Source of the DNA: Lithodes maja
Taxonomy: Eukaryota; Arthropoda; Malacostraca; Decapoda; Lithodidae
Length of the DNA: 64,000 nt
Direction: 5' to 3'
NCBI GenBank assembly: GCA_037953745.1
Contig: JBAKBP010004314.1
Span: forward strand, 1-64,000
Numbering within the stretch: position 1 is the stretch's first letter; each line of letters begins with the position of its first letter. Positions 10,989 to 21,245 of this stretch are shown piece after piece. The notes under the pieces were generated by a model. It had not been told where the DNA came from. It searched no databases and saw only the letters and a list, made by a program, of their open reading frames with translations. A program made the translations under genes and the position numbers.

Positions 10989-11020
<32 letters not shown>
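10952..11020. repeat. TATACAGT/TA-rich tract abutting the 5' LTR
   Basis: Alternating TGTATA, CAGTATA and pure TA repeats of about 70 bp between the L-A fragment and the first base of the LTR. It replaces the flanking bases in which a target duplication would be expected. Confidence 0.85.
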
Positions 11021-12835
11021 TGTGACGCACCCAGTGCGTGGCAACGCAACCTGATTGTACTCCTTGGTACTCCACTGTACCGCCACGGTGCGGTACCGTG
11101 TACCGCTGTACCGTGCTGGCTGCTTATATTGAGGGTGACAACGTATAACTATGTTCTTTGTATCTCTGCAAAGGTCTCATGTGCTAACCAGTGGTGGGTT
11201 TTGTTTTAAGCCATGTCGAGACCTTCCATTTAATATGTAGTATCAATAGAGAAGTTGATAGATAAGACAATAGGAATTCAGAGAGAGAGAGTGAGTTAGA
11301 CTTCAGAGCGAGAGGGTAGCAATGCGCCACGCTGCCGGGGGGGTGGTTGCCAGACGTATGGACCGGTTGGCAGCCCTGCGCTTATAGCTAGGTGCGACAG
11401 GGTTGGTAGTCCATTGCCGCCTGCCTATGCTGCCTGGGCTGCCCATGTTGTCGTGCTGCACATTGCCTGGAGGCTCGCTGTGTGTTCCATGATCAGGTTG
11501 CCTAGAACCTTTGAGATTCTAACATCCCTTGCCCTCTCTCCCAATTTCTCACGGTTGCACTCTTTCTCTCTGACGACATTACTCTCATTTCATTCTTCTC
11601 TCTATTTAAATGCATAACCTTCCCTTGAGGTCCTAAAGGAGTTTCAGCACTCACCTCTCGTATTACTCTTAGGACAAGCATATATTTACATGTATTAGAT
11701 TTAAGGGGTTAATGTGAACAGCGATCTTCTTGATGAGGATAGTTGGTGAACGTTCTACATGTTCACGAGTTATATGCCCAGCTCATCATCCAATTTGTGA
11801 CTAGACTAGTGCCATGTGTAAGAGCCCGACCATGCCCAGGAGTTGTCTGTAGAGGGGCGAGGACTTAGCCTTGATTTGCCTACCGAGCCAGGAGCGAGTG
11901 CAGTACCAGAGACTACAGCTCGCTCGTAGTGCCGGTATAGTAGAGTAACGTAATTTATCTGTCCTTGTGTTCTCTGCAGTCTTTTCCTGGGTTCTCGCTT
12001 TCGGTGCTGGGACTCGTTGTTCCTGTGACTTGGCCTGCTAGCTAGAACACATGGGGATGATGAGTGGGTTATATCTTTATTTTACTATGCATTGCAGCTC
12101 TCTTTAAGTTTATGTATGTAACACATTACAATACACATTACTCACACACAAGACAACACTATTAATACTTTCATGTATCAATTAACTGCACTGTCGTTTT
12201 GCTGCTGTGTCCGGAGTTCTGTTGCGTAGGGCGCATACGGACTCAGAGGGGAGACAGAGTGAGAGAAGCGAAGTAGCCTATGCGGTAGTAGGCTACCGGC
12301 GCAGTACTGTTGCCTGCAACCTTTTAGTTATTCCAAGTATAGATTCATTCTTATAATAAGTGACTACTATTTATGTTCCTTCCATGTGTATTATTAGGTA
12401 TCTACTGGATCATGAACATCTTGTATGCTACATGCTAGTGCATGTTAGTAGGGGACAGTTATTCTAGTGCACGCGCTTTCAAGTAGGTGTGTACATTTGT
12501 CATTTAGCATTTCACTGTCATACCTTTAGCCTGCTTCTATTCTACATTATTAGAGGCTTAATATTAACGTAGTTCCTTGAGTATTGCATTTCTTTAGTAA
12601 TAACGTAACCTATAAATGTCTGAGGGAGTTTAGCCTCATAGCCTACCCCTGTTGTACACTTTCGCCGAGTTAAGGTACCTCGTTACCATAGACGATAACT
12701 CTGTAGGGCGTTGGTGCTTTTGTTGTCTGGAGCATATAGTATTTGGGACTGGAATCGAGCGTGTCGTTGTCACATAAGCCATTTCTGTCCTACGATCAAG
12801 AATCCCGAATATGTATTGCCGATCCAGCCGTAACA
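11021..12835 (+). repeat. 5' LTR of Gypsy-A
   Basis: Begins TGTGACGCACCCAGTGCG and ends CCAGCCGTAACA, giving TG...CA ends. It is 1,815 bp against 1,802 bp for the 3' LTR, with an extra short G-rich segment near 11,335. The LTR contains a TATTTAAATG sequence near 11,605 that could act as a TATA element, but the promoter is not established. Small antisense and sense frames inside it are not conserved genes. Confidence 0.95.
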
Positions 12836-12838
12836 AAA

Positions 12839-12852
12839 TGGCGACCTTGCAC
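12839..12852 (+). promoter_or_regulatory. Probable tRNA primer-binding site of Gypsy-A
   Basis: TGGCGACCTTGCAC starts three bases after the end of the 5' LTR. A TGG start next to the LTR is the usual signature of pairing to the CCA end of a tRNA. The tRNA species was not identified. Confidence 0.55.
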
Positions 12853-13078
12853 AAGATTCAGTAGTATCCTATCACATGTTTTTTGGAGAACTATTCTATG
12901 CTACCTAGTAGAGCTGGCTAGAATTTTCTTGCATATTGGAGGAATTTTTATTGTGTCATTATTGTATTGGTGGACTTGCAGATTGTTTCGTTGGGGGTGT
13001 CTAGAGTAGAGTCATTCAAGCATCTTTAACATTTTGTGAGTCGAGACTGCAATTAGTAATAAGCACTTCTTTTTTTTT

Positions 13079-14743
13079 ATGAACAGCAATTGTATAACCA
13101 GCACTATGTCTAATGACTCATCATTTACGGGGGAGGATAACACGGTACAGCCTAGTAACCAGCAAGTACAACAGATGTTTAGGGAGGGGAGTGTTATAAG
13201 TGGAGAGAGGGATGCCCGGGCATTTTTGCAGACACCTTTGACCGAACAGCGCCTGCAGGCTATTGATTGTTACGGTCTTCGCTGTTTAGCCACGGTTTTC
13301 GGGCGGGACTGTCCTGACAGTTGGCCCAAGAAGAATTTGGTGGCATGTTTGTTGGGTGATGGCGATGGGGCGGTGGGTGGAGTGGGGTCTTGGGGGGTTC
13401 CCTCCAAGCCTCCATTCCACTCTACCCCTGAGCTGGGCCCTCAGCCAGCGAGTCTTAGCACGATGCAGCAGGAGGGTTCTCAAGGGCAAGCTGGCTTACC
13501 CGTAAACACGTCTCGGTGTGGATCCCCCATTTTGTGCTCTCCCCCCCCAGGCCTGTCTCCTGAGATGTTATTTCAGCTAGAACTAGCTAAGTTTAAGCTG
13601 CAGGAGACTCAGATACAACAGGCTAGTATAGAACGGATTAAGCTGCAGGAGACTCAGATACAACAGGCTAGTATAGAACGCATAGAGGTTGCTAGAATCC
13701 AAGCCAATCAGGATGCAACCAGGTACCAGGCTGAAATGGATGTCGAGAAGTCTAGAGTAGAGACCACGGGGCGTCATCTCGGTGGTGGGCACCGGGTTAC
13801 AGACTCACTTTCGCATTTAATTAAGTTAGTACCCACATTTGATGAGACAGCAGTGACTGAGTTTTTTGCTCGTTTCGAAAAGAAGTGTCGTGAGTATGAC
13901 TGGCCGGAGGTTAAATGGGCAGCATTAGTTTCATCACGTCTAGTGGGTAAGGGGTTGAAAGCCTACGATGCACTGTCACTGGACGAGAGTGTAGTGTATG
14001 GACTGGTGAAGGAGGCTGTGCTCCGGGCCTACGAACTGCAACCCGAAACTTATAGATTGAAGTTCCGTGGCGTGAATAAGAAGAGCGACGTCAGTTTTAT
14101 GGAGCACGCACGGGACTTAACAGATGCATGTAATAACTGGTTTCGGTCCGAGCACGCAGAGTCGGCTGAGGAAATTAAGCAACTTTTCTATCTGGAACAG
14201 TTTTACAAATGTACTGGAACCGATCTAACGCTGAACATTAAGGAAAAATGTCCCAAGACAGTAGAGGAGGCTGCCAAGATGGCAGACCTCAGATTATCAT
14301 TGATTCGTGGTTGCGGTGCCGCTCAGAGGGCTGAGTCAGGGCAGAAGGGGCGCTATACCCCACCCACCAGAGTTTTCGATAATAACAAATCCTATGACAC
14401 ACATAACCACACTAAATGCATTGCACCTAATAACACCTACAAACACAAGCCTCTCCCGTTTACTAAAGGTCAGGCCCCTTCTTCGCCCGCACAAGGGAAG
14501 AAGCCCATTGGGGATGTGAAATGTTACAAATGTCAGAAGCTAGGCCATTATTCACGTGAGTGCCCTAGTAACACTCCCGCTAAGCCGGTGTCATTGGTTC
14601 ACAGTATCGGTGTGTCTCTGAAGGCTGCAGCAACTGCCCGGGGTAGGTTGTCAGCAGCTGAGGCACACGCGGTAAAGAAGCGTACGGAAGCTCGACACCT
14701 GTCCGGGACACTTTCTGTAGCCATCGGGGGCACGGGTTTGTGA
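13079..14743 (+). CDS. gag: Gypsy-A Gag protein
   Basis: An uninterrupted 554-codon frame follows the probable primer-binding site. The N-terminal 130 residues are unlike other proteins I know. Residues about 165-230 are a Gln/Glu-rich helical or coiled-coil stretch that contains a perfect 15-residue tandem duplication (LQETQIQQASIERIK and its repeat). Residues about 245-410 have the look of a capsid-like domain. A single zinc knuckle, CYKCQKLGHYSREC (CX2CX4HX4C), follows at about residue 482 and should bind RNA. It ends at TGA 14,741-14,743, and the protease frame overlaps in the -1 direction, open from about 14,662. This supports Gag-Pol production by -1 frameshifting, although no textbook slippery heptamer stands out. 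The ATG at 13,079 is the first in frame. The frame looks intact. Confidence 0.9.
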   Translation: MNSNCITSTMSNDSSFTGEDNTVQPSNQQVQQMFREGSVISGERDARAFLQTPLTEQRLQAIDCYGLRCLATVFGRDCPDSWPKKNLVACLLGDGDGAVGGVGSWGVPSKPPFHSTPELGPQPASLSTMQQEGSQGQAGLPVNTSRCGSPILCSPPPGLSPEMLFQLELAKFKLQETQIQQASIERIKLQETQIQQASIERIEVARIQANQDATRYQAEMDVEKSRVETTGRHLGGGHRVTDSLSHLIKLVPTFDETAVTEFFARFEKKCREYDWPEVKWAALVSSRLVGKGLKAYDALSLDESVVYGLVKEAVLRAYELQPETYRLKFRGVNKKSDVSFMEHARDLTDACNNWFRSEHAESAEEIKQLFYLEQFYKCTGTDLTLNIKEKCPKTVEEAAKMADLRLSLIRGCGAAQRAESGQKGRYTPPTRVFDNNKSYDTHNHTKCIAPNNTYKHKPLPFTKGQAPSSPAQGKKPIGDVKCYKCQKLGHYSRECPSNTPAKPVSLVHSIGVSLKAAATARGRLSAAEAHAVKKRTEARHLSGTLSVAIGGTGL

Positions 14744-15286
14744 GCTGGGGGAGTGAACTACGGAGGGTTGACTTGCTGAGGGATACGGGGGCTTCGCAAA
14801 CTTTGTTGAGGAACTTCACAGGGAAACCGATAAATGCGGCCAGAGTTGTTGTGGTGCAGGGTATAAATGCTACGAGGTCATACCCACTTGTGAGGTTGGA
14901 GTTGAGAGTGGGAGAGGTGTGCAGGGAGCTGGATGTAGGGATCGTTGAGTGTTTGCCAGTTGAGGGCGTCGACCTTCTTCTCGGCAACGACTTTGCGGTG
15001 CCCACTTCCGGGACTCCACCCTTAGTCGTTGCCGAGAGGGCGGCCGACGTGGATGGTGAGAATCGGGAATGGGTTGGGAGGTGCCAACAGGATAAGATGG
15101 CCTGTGTGGTAACCCGATCTCGCTCTGCGGCTCCTGCACAGCCTAGCACTCAACCTCGGGGACAGTGGAGGAAGGATCAGGAGAAGGTTGCTAAGGGCAG
15201 GAAAAGGGACATTGATTCTGCTGCACTTCTCGGTGATTCGGTACTTGGACCTATAATAAACACGGGAGTTGACTCTGGCCCAGATA
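14662..15286 (+). CDS. Gypsy-A aspartic protease and linker, cut by LINE insertion
   Basis: In the -1 frame relative to gag. The retropepsin signature LLRDTGASQTLL lies about 35 codons into the frame, followed by the hydrophobic strands and the GVDLLLGNDF motif that corresponds to the second conserved region of retroviral-type proteases. After the protease comes a polar linker with SAALLGDSVLGP that is conserved in the minus-strand relative at 62,059-64,000. Host reading stops at 15,286, where the T run of the antisense LINE begins; the linker resumes near 18,030. No ATG is needed if it is made as Gag-Pol fusion. Confidence 0.85.
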
Positions 15287-18027
15287 TTTTTTTTTTTTTT
15301 TTTTTTTTTCTATGTGATTGAGGGAGGCAAAAGGCATAACTGCCTATAGCGAGTGCCTCCCCCATAGTTGAAAGAGTGACAGGGCCAAAATCAAGGGACG
15401 TTCGAGCCAAAATGCCTGGACACACGGAGTTTGAAGCAATTTAAGTCATAGGAAGAGGGAAAGACTGATTCTGGGAGAGAGTTCCAGAGCTCAGCTGTTG
15501 AGTAGAAGAAAGTTTGAGAGTAACGTTTCACTCTTGGGTTGGAGAGTTGCACAGAGTAGGGGTGGGATTGAGTTGCAAGACGGGTACCACGTGCCCTACG
15601 TAAAGGAGGTGGTATGCACTGGGATAGCTCTGAGGAACACTGATTATTATAGTAGCGATAGAATAGCGAGAGAGATGCAACATTGCGGCGGAGAGAGAGA
15701 GATTGCAGAGAGTTGGTGAGTGGACGGGAGTTAATGATACGAAAGCCCTTCCTTTCAACTTTGTCTAGGAGAGCGGTGTGAGAGGAACCTCCCCACACAT
15801 GTGAACAATACTCAATACAAGGGCGCACTATGCCCCTGTACAGAGCAAGAAGCTGTGCAGGGGAAAAGAACCCCCTAAGGCGGTTGAGCACACCCAGCTT
15901 CTGGGAGGCTGCCTTAGCAAGACTGGTAATATGGTCCTTCCAAATGAGAGCAGAAGAAAAAGAGACACCAAGAATATTGAGAGAAGATGAAGGGTTGATT
16001 TTTGTATTGTTGAAGAATAAGGGATAGTCCGCTGGGAGATCCTGACGGGTAGATAGATGGAGAAATTGGGTTTTGGAAGCATTAAAGTTAACAAGGTTTT
16101 CTCTGCCCCAATTGGAAATTGTATTTAGATCAGAATTTAAGAGTTCTATGGCTTCATTACGTTTGTTGTTGAGAGATTGCTGGCTGGGGCGTTCTGAAAA
16201 ACTAATGGAGTAGTGTAAGGTTGAGTCGTCTGCGTATGAATGGATGGGAATTAAGGTACAGTTAAGGAGATCATTTATAAAAATTAGAAAGAGAATAGGA
16301 GATAGGACAGAGCCCTGAGGAACACCGGAGTTTATAGGGTGAGGAAGTGAACAATGGCCGTCCACAACCGCGGCTATGGAACGGCCGGAAAGGAAATTAG
16401 AGACAAAGGCACAGATGGAGGGATAGAAACCGAAGGAGGGTAGTTTAGAAATTAAAGATTTATGCCAGACTCTATCGAAGGCTTTCGATATGTCTAGTGC
16501 AATAGAAAAAGTCTCACCGAAGTCCCGAAAGGAGGATGACCAAGAGTTAGTAAGATATGAAAGAAGATCACCAGTAGAGCGACCCTTAAGGAAGCCATAC
16601 TGGCGATCTGAGAGCAGATTATGAGAAGAGAAATGCTTAAGAAATTTGGAAGCAAGAATAGTTTCAAAAACTTTAGAAAGACAAGAGATAAGAGCAATTG
16701 GACGATAGTTGGAGGGTTGAGAGCGGTCACCCTTCTTTGGGACAGGTTGAATGTGAGCAAACTTCCAGACAGAGACGAAAGAGTTTGCCTAGGCAGGGAG
16801 TCAGCACGGAAGCACAGTTTTTGAGAACAACAGGAGGAACACCGTCCGGACCGTACGCCTTATTAGTGTTAAGCCCAGAGAGGGTAAAAAGTACATCTTT
16901 AGAAGAGATTAGGATATTAGGCATAAGTAAGAGAGAGGAGGGCGGAGAGGGAGGAATAGCACCGGAATCATCCAAGGTGGAGTTTCTAGCAAAAGTTTGA
17001 GCGAAGAGTTTAGCTTTGTCAGAGGAAGAAGTGATGGTTGAGCCATCAGAGTGGGAAAGGGGAGGGAAAGACGAGGAAGAGAAATTGTTGGAGAGGTTTT
17101 TGGCTAGATGCCAGAAAGCTTGGGAAGAGCTAGAGTTGGATAGTTCAGTGCATTTATTATTGATGAAAGAGTGTTTGGCAAGTCGAAGAACAGATTTGGC
17201 TTGATTCCGGGCAGAAACATATGAAGAATGAGAGTCTTGAGTTTTAAGGCGTCGGTACCGTTTGAATGCTTCCTCCTTATTGCGGACAGCAGTAGAACAG
17301 GCGTGAGTAAACCAAGATTTTTTAGCATTAGTCTGAGAGAAAGAAAATGGAATGTATGCTTCCATGCCCGATAGGATTACCTCGGTAATGCGTTCAGCAC
17401 TCTCCGAGGGTCCTCGGCCATGGAAGCAGAAATCATTCCATGGGAAATCAAAGAAGTACTGCCGAAGAGCCTCCCAGTCGGCAGCGCCAAAGTGCCACAA
17501 GCGCCGTCGGCTAGGAGGATCGGGTGGCTGTACTGGAGAGATAGGACAGGTGACAGAGATAAGTTTATGGTCGGAGGAGCCCAAAGGAGAGAAAAGATCG
17601 ACAGTATAAGAAGAAGGGTTAGAAGTTAGAAACAGGTCAAGAATGTTGGGCCGATCTCCGATGCGATCCGGGATACGGGTGGGTTGCTGAACTAACTGCT
17701 CTAGGTCATTTAGGATAGAAAAGACGTAGGCTTGTTCACCAGGTGGATCAGTAGTGTGAGAGGAGAGCCAATGGCGGTGGTGAACGTTGAAATCTCCTAA
17801 GAGGGAGATTTCTGAGAAAGGAGAAATGGATAGAATGTGTTCCACTGTAGAGTTTAGATAGTCAAAGAATTTGGGAAAGTTGGTAGAGTTAGGGGAAAGA
17901 TAGACAGCACAGAAATATTTAGTAAGAGAATGACAGGAAAGTTTGAGCCATAAAGTTGAGAATTCAGAGGAGTCGAAATCGGGAACACGAGAGCAAGTGA
18001 GTTTGTTGTGCACATATGCACAACATA
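15287..18027 (-). mobile_element. LINE family L-A, longest copy, inserted in Gypsy-A pol
   Basis: A T run at 15,287-15,309 is the poly(A) tail of an antisense LINE that spans to about 18,027. It is 5'-truncated inside the endonuclease domain. It lies between the two halves of the Gypsy-A protease-integrase linker, so it inserted after Gypsy-A arrived. Copies of the same family occur at 3,707, 5,381 and 10,591. I could not define a convincing target duplication; the right boundary is placed where LINE-like endonuclease coding gives way to Gypsy-A linker coding. Confidence 0.9.
15391..18027 (-). pseudogene. L-A ORF2: endonuclease (partial) and reverse transcriptase
   Basis: From right to left the frame gives an APE-type endonuclease end (LLGDFNVHHRHW, then DLFLTSNP and LGSSDHKLIS, the SDH catalytic triad region), a linker with FTHACSTAVRNKEEAFKRYR, and the RT start NTNKAYGPDGVPPVVLKN. 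One frameshift near 16,775 then moves the reading into the frame that carries NYRPIALISCLSKVFE, DISKAFDRVWH, GVPQGSVLSPILF, YADDSTLHY and the C-terminal end at 15,391. Catalytic Asp residues of the palm are present. Missing N-terminal endonuclease sequence plus the frameshift make this copy non-functional. Family style is Jockey/CR1-like; clade not resolved. Confidence 0.85.
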
Positions 18028-19496
18028 TGGTGTGTAACAAGGCAGAGTTGGGTAAGACTTCGCGTGAGGCAAGAGCTGTAGCGAGAGCCACTAAGGCAGT
18101 AGAGCCTACTAGCTGGGGTAATGTCTTATTACAAAACCATCTTGATGCATTGACGCCCAGGGACATTAGTGAGCAGCAGCTGCAAGACGCTAGCCTAGCT
18201 CGTTATAGCAATGGTGCCATAGAGTTGGAGGAAGATGGGGATGCGAAGCCGGGAGATTTCTTTAGGCTCAACAGGATATTGTACCGCCGATTTCTAGACC
18301 CCAAATCGAAGTGGGAGGGCGGTGCGAGGGTAGTAGACCAGGTGGTTGTTCCAAATAAGTATAGAGAGTCCTTATTGTGTCTGGCGCATGATGTGCCGGT
18401 GGCGGGTCATTTGGGGGTAACAAAAACATTGGCGGCATTGGGCAGGTTTTTCTGGTGGCCTGGGGTCAAGGCTGATGTCTGTGCATGGGTGGCTGGGTGT
18501 GCGACCTGCCAGACAACGGGGAAGCCTAACCAGACAATCCCGAAGGCACCTTTGTTTCCCATACCTGTCACCGGGCCTCCGTTCAGCAAAGTTGTAGTAG
18601 ATTTGGTTGGCCCTTTCCCGCCTACTAGTAGTGGCAATAAATTCCTGTTGACAATCATGGATGTGGCTACGAGATACCTGGACGCATACCCTATGAGAAA
18701 CGGCTCGGCAAAGGCAGTTGTTAAAAACTTATTATTGTTCTGTTCCCGTTATGGATTTCCACGTGAGGTGCAGTCAGACCAGGGGAGCAATTTTACATCC
18801 AAATTGTTCAAGCAAACCCTTCAGTTGCACGGTATATGTTCTGTAGTGTCGTCAGCCTACCATCCCGAGAGTCAGGGAGTCTTGGAGCGGTGGCACTCGA
18901 CCCTGAAGAGTATGCTGCGCTGTTACTGTGCAGAACATGACACTGATTGGGATTTGGGTCTGCCGTATGTTCTGTTCGCTGCACGTGAAGTCCCAGGAGA
19001 GAGCCTGGGGTTCAGTCCAAATCAACTAGTCTTTGGCCATAATGTGAGAGGACCTTTAAGTATGGTGAAAGAGATCTGGGAGGGCGAAGAGAAGCCGGGG
19101 TCTGTACTTAAATATATCCTTGAGAGCCGGGAGAGACTTATAGGTTGCATGGCAGCGGCAGGTAATAACTTGGTTAATGCACAGGCGGTCATGAAGCACC
19201 AGTATGACGCCAAGGTGAAGCTTCGGGAGTTTTCGGTGGGTCAGGAGGTAATGTTGCTTTTACCTTTGCCTGGACACCCCCTTTCTGCCAAGTTTATTGG
19301 GCCGTATGTGGTGGCTAAGAAACTGTCCGACCTCGATTATCTCGTTGCAACACCTGACCGTAGGAAAAAACATCAGTTATGTCATGTTAACCTCATGAAA
19401 GAGTATGTGAGACGCCCCCTCAGAGCCTCTCACTGTCCCTGTGCTGGCCTGCAGCGGCCAGGGTGGAGAAGGAGGTGGGGACAGTCATGCTGCTGA
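18028..19496 (+). CDS. Gypsy-A integrase
   Basis: After the LINE the pol linker resumes and is followed by an integrase: the HHCC zinc domain (LAHDVPVAGHLGVTK, then CATCQ), and the DDE core with Asp in VVVDLVGPF, Asp in VQSDQGSNF and Glu in GVLERWHS with typical spacing. A C-terminal basic/SH3-like region with KFIGPYVVAKKL follows, as in Gypsy integrases. It catalyses strand transfer of the element cDNA. Position before RT is the Gmr1-type order. The frame ends at 19,496, but RT begins in a different frame. The shift lies in the C5 run near 19,413-19,417, because the homologous element at 62,059 reads straight through this region. A one-base slip in a homopolymer is therefore the likely cause. 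Confidence 0.9.
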
Positions 19497-20964
19497 GGAG
19501 GATAGCTGGGACTGTGTCATTTCCGCGGAACAGTGGGCGGGGAATACTGAACAAGAGGCTAGGCAAGCTGTAAGTCACCTGCCTGAGCACCAGGGTGCTG
19601 CTGTCCTAGGCCTGTTCAGGTCATACCCCTCTGTTTTCGCCGAACACCCAGGTCTCACTACTCAGGTAACGCACGACGTGGACGTCGGTGATAATGTGCC
19701 CTTCAAGTCAGTGCCCTACCGTGTGCCCCCGGTAAAGTTGCCAGCTTTACGGGAGGAGTTAAAGTACATGGTTGAGAGAGGGATGATCACTGAAGGTTAT
19801 GTGAAGTGGACATCACCCGTCACGTTGCAGCCAAAACCTGACGGCAAGGTGCGGTTCTGCATAGATTTTCGTAGGCTAAATGGCTTGACCACTACCAACC
19901 CTTACCCTTTGCCTCGAGTTGACGACAGCGTGGACAAGATAGGGAATGCAAAGTACCTTACTAAAATTGATCTTGTAAAAGGCTACTGGCAAGTACCCCT
20001 GTCGGACCGAGCTAAGCAAGTTTGTGGTTTTGTGGTAGATGGCAAGACCTACCAATGTAACGTAATGCCTTATGGGCTTAAGAACGCACCTGCCACGTTT
20101 CAGAACCTGATGAACGATATTTGTGACGAAATCCCTAACTGCACGGTCTACCTTGATGACGTGATAGTGTATGATGACAATTTTGAAAATCACCTAAGGC
20201 ACTTAGAGACCCTGTTTGGGAAGTTGCACGATGCTGGGCTGGTGGTGAACCTGAGGAAGTGCGAGTTTGTAAAGGCTACTGTGCAGTATCTTGGCTTCGT
20301 GGTCGGGTTAGGCCGGGTGTGCCCCCCCCTGAGCAAGATACAGGCTATCAATATGTTTCCCAGGCCCACCACTAAGCGCCAGGTCATGCGGTTCCTAGGT
20401 ATGATAGGCTATTATAGGCGCTTCATCCGGGGATACTCTACTGTCTTAGCACCGTTAACTGATCTACTGTCGAAGTCAGTGAAGTTCTGCTGGGCTGCGG
20501 AGTGTCAGAGGGCTTTCGACCTAGTCAAGCACCTGCTGTGTACACATCCGATTTTGAGAGCCCCAGACTTCTCCAGGAGTTTTCAGCTGGCGACTGATGC
20601 CAGCGGTGTGGGTGCCGGGGCAGTGTTACTGCAGACTGATTCCGAGGGCTTGGAACACCCAGTGAGCTTCTTTTCTCGCAAGTTTAATTCGGCACAAAGG
20701 AATTACTCGACTATAGAGAAGGAGCTTCTTGCTATCGTTTTGTCGCTCAAACATTTCGAAGTTTATGTTCCAGCCTACGGCCCGGTAGTGACGATTTATA
20801 CGGACCATCATCCCTTGAAATTCCTAAATCAGTTTCACAATCGGAATATGCGGTTGACCAGGTGGTCCCTAATGCTCCAAGAGTATAATCTCAACATTCA
20901 GCATATTGCCGGGAGTGAGAACGTGATAGCAGATTGTCTATCAAGGGTTGATGATCCAGGATAG
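19414..20964 (+). CDS. Gypsy-A reverse transcriptase and RNase H
   Basis: Contains the full Ty3/Gypsy RT: VPYRVPPVKLPALREEL entry, FCIDFRRLNGLT, the catalytic Asp in LTKIDLVKGYWQVPL, MPYGLKNAPATFQNLM and the active site VYLDDVIVY, then the LGFVVG and MRFLGMIGYYRRFI segments. RNase H follows with LATDASGVGAGAVLL, the Glu in STIEKELLAIVLSL and the YTDHHPLKFL end. A long Glu-rich linker with WDCVISAEQW precedes RT. The frame is intact to the stop at 20,964 and nothing resembling integrase follows, which confirms IN-RT order. Non-coding sequence of about 270 bp then leads to the polypurine tract. Confidence 0.93.
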   Translation, partial: APSEPLTVPVLACSGQGGEGGGDSHAAEEDSWDCVISAEQWAGNTEQEARQAVSHLPEHQGAAVLGLFRSYPSVFAEHPGLTTQVTHDVDVGDNVPFKSVPYRVPPVKLPALREELKYMVERGMITEGYVKWTSPVTLQPKPDGKVRFCIDFRRLNGLTTTNPYPLPRVDDSVDKIGNAKYLTKIDLVKGYWQVPLSDRAKQVCGFVVDGKTYQCNVMPYGLKNAPATFQNLMNDICDEIPNCTVYLDDVIVYDDNFENHLRHLETLFGKLHDAGLVVNLRKCEFVKATVQYLGFVVGLGRVCPPLSKIQAINMFPRPTTKRQVMRFLGMIGYYRRFIRGYSTVLAPLTDLLSKSVKFCWAAECQRAFDLVKHLLCTHPILRAPDFSRSFQLATDASGVGAGAVLLQTDSEGLEHPVSFFSRKFNSAQRNYSTIEKELLAIVLSLKHFEVYVPAYGPVVTIYTDHHPLKFLNQFHNRNMRLTRWSLMLQEYNLNIQHIAGSENVIADCLSRVDDPG

Positions 20965-21234
20965 TCGTGCACGGTGTGTGGGTTGAGCAGGAGTAAAATT
21001 AGGCTATCATAACGCCGTCCAAAAAGATTATAAAACAATAAAATAAACGAGAATTTTTTTTTTTAGTTTTGTAAGTCTTTATTGTTGTAGCATGATGCAT
21101 GCGATATTGTGTTTTATGTATAATTCACACTTCAGTTGTTGTGCACCTTTTGCAATTAGTGGCAGCTAAGGGTAGCAGGTCGGTTGGTTGCCTGTCAGAT
21201 TTTGATAATGCTTCTAAGGTCGATTATCTAAAAT

Positions 21235-21245
21235 CTTGGGGGGGC
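21235..21245 (+). promoter_or_regulatory. Polypurine tract of Gypsy-A
   Basis: CTTGGGGGGGC directly precedes the 3' LTR. The minus-strand relative has CTTGGGGGAGG in the same position, which supports a role as plus-strand primer. Confidence 0.7.

Noticed and set aside
13583..15149. Minus-strand frames opposite Gypsy-A gag and protease
   Set aside because: Overlap a well-supported sense frame and have no recognisable features.
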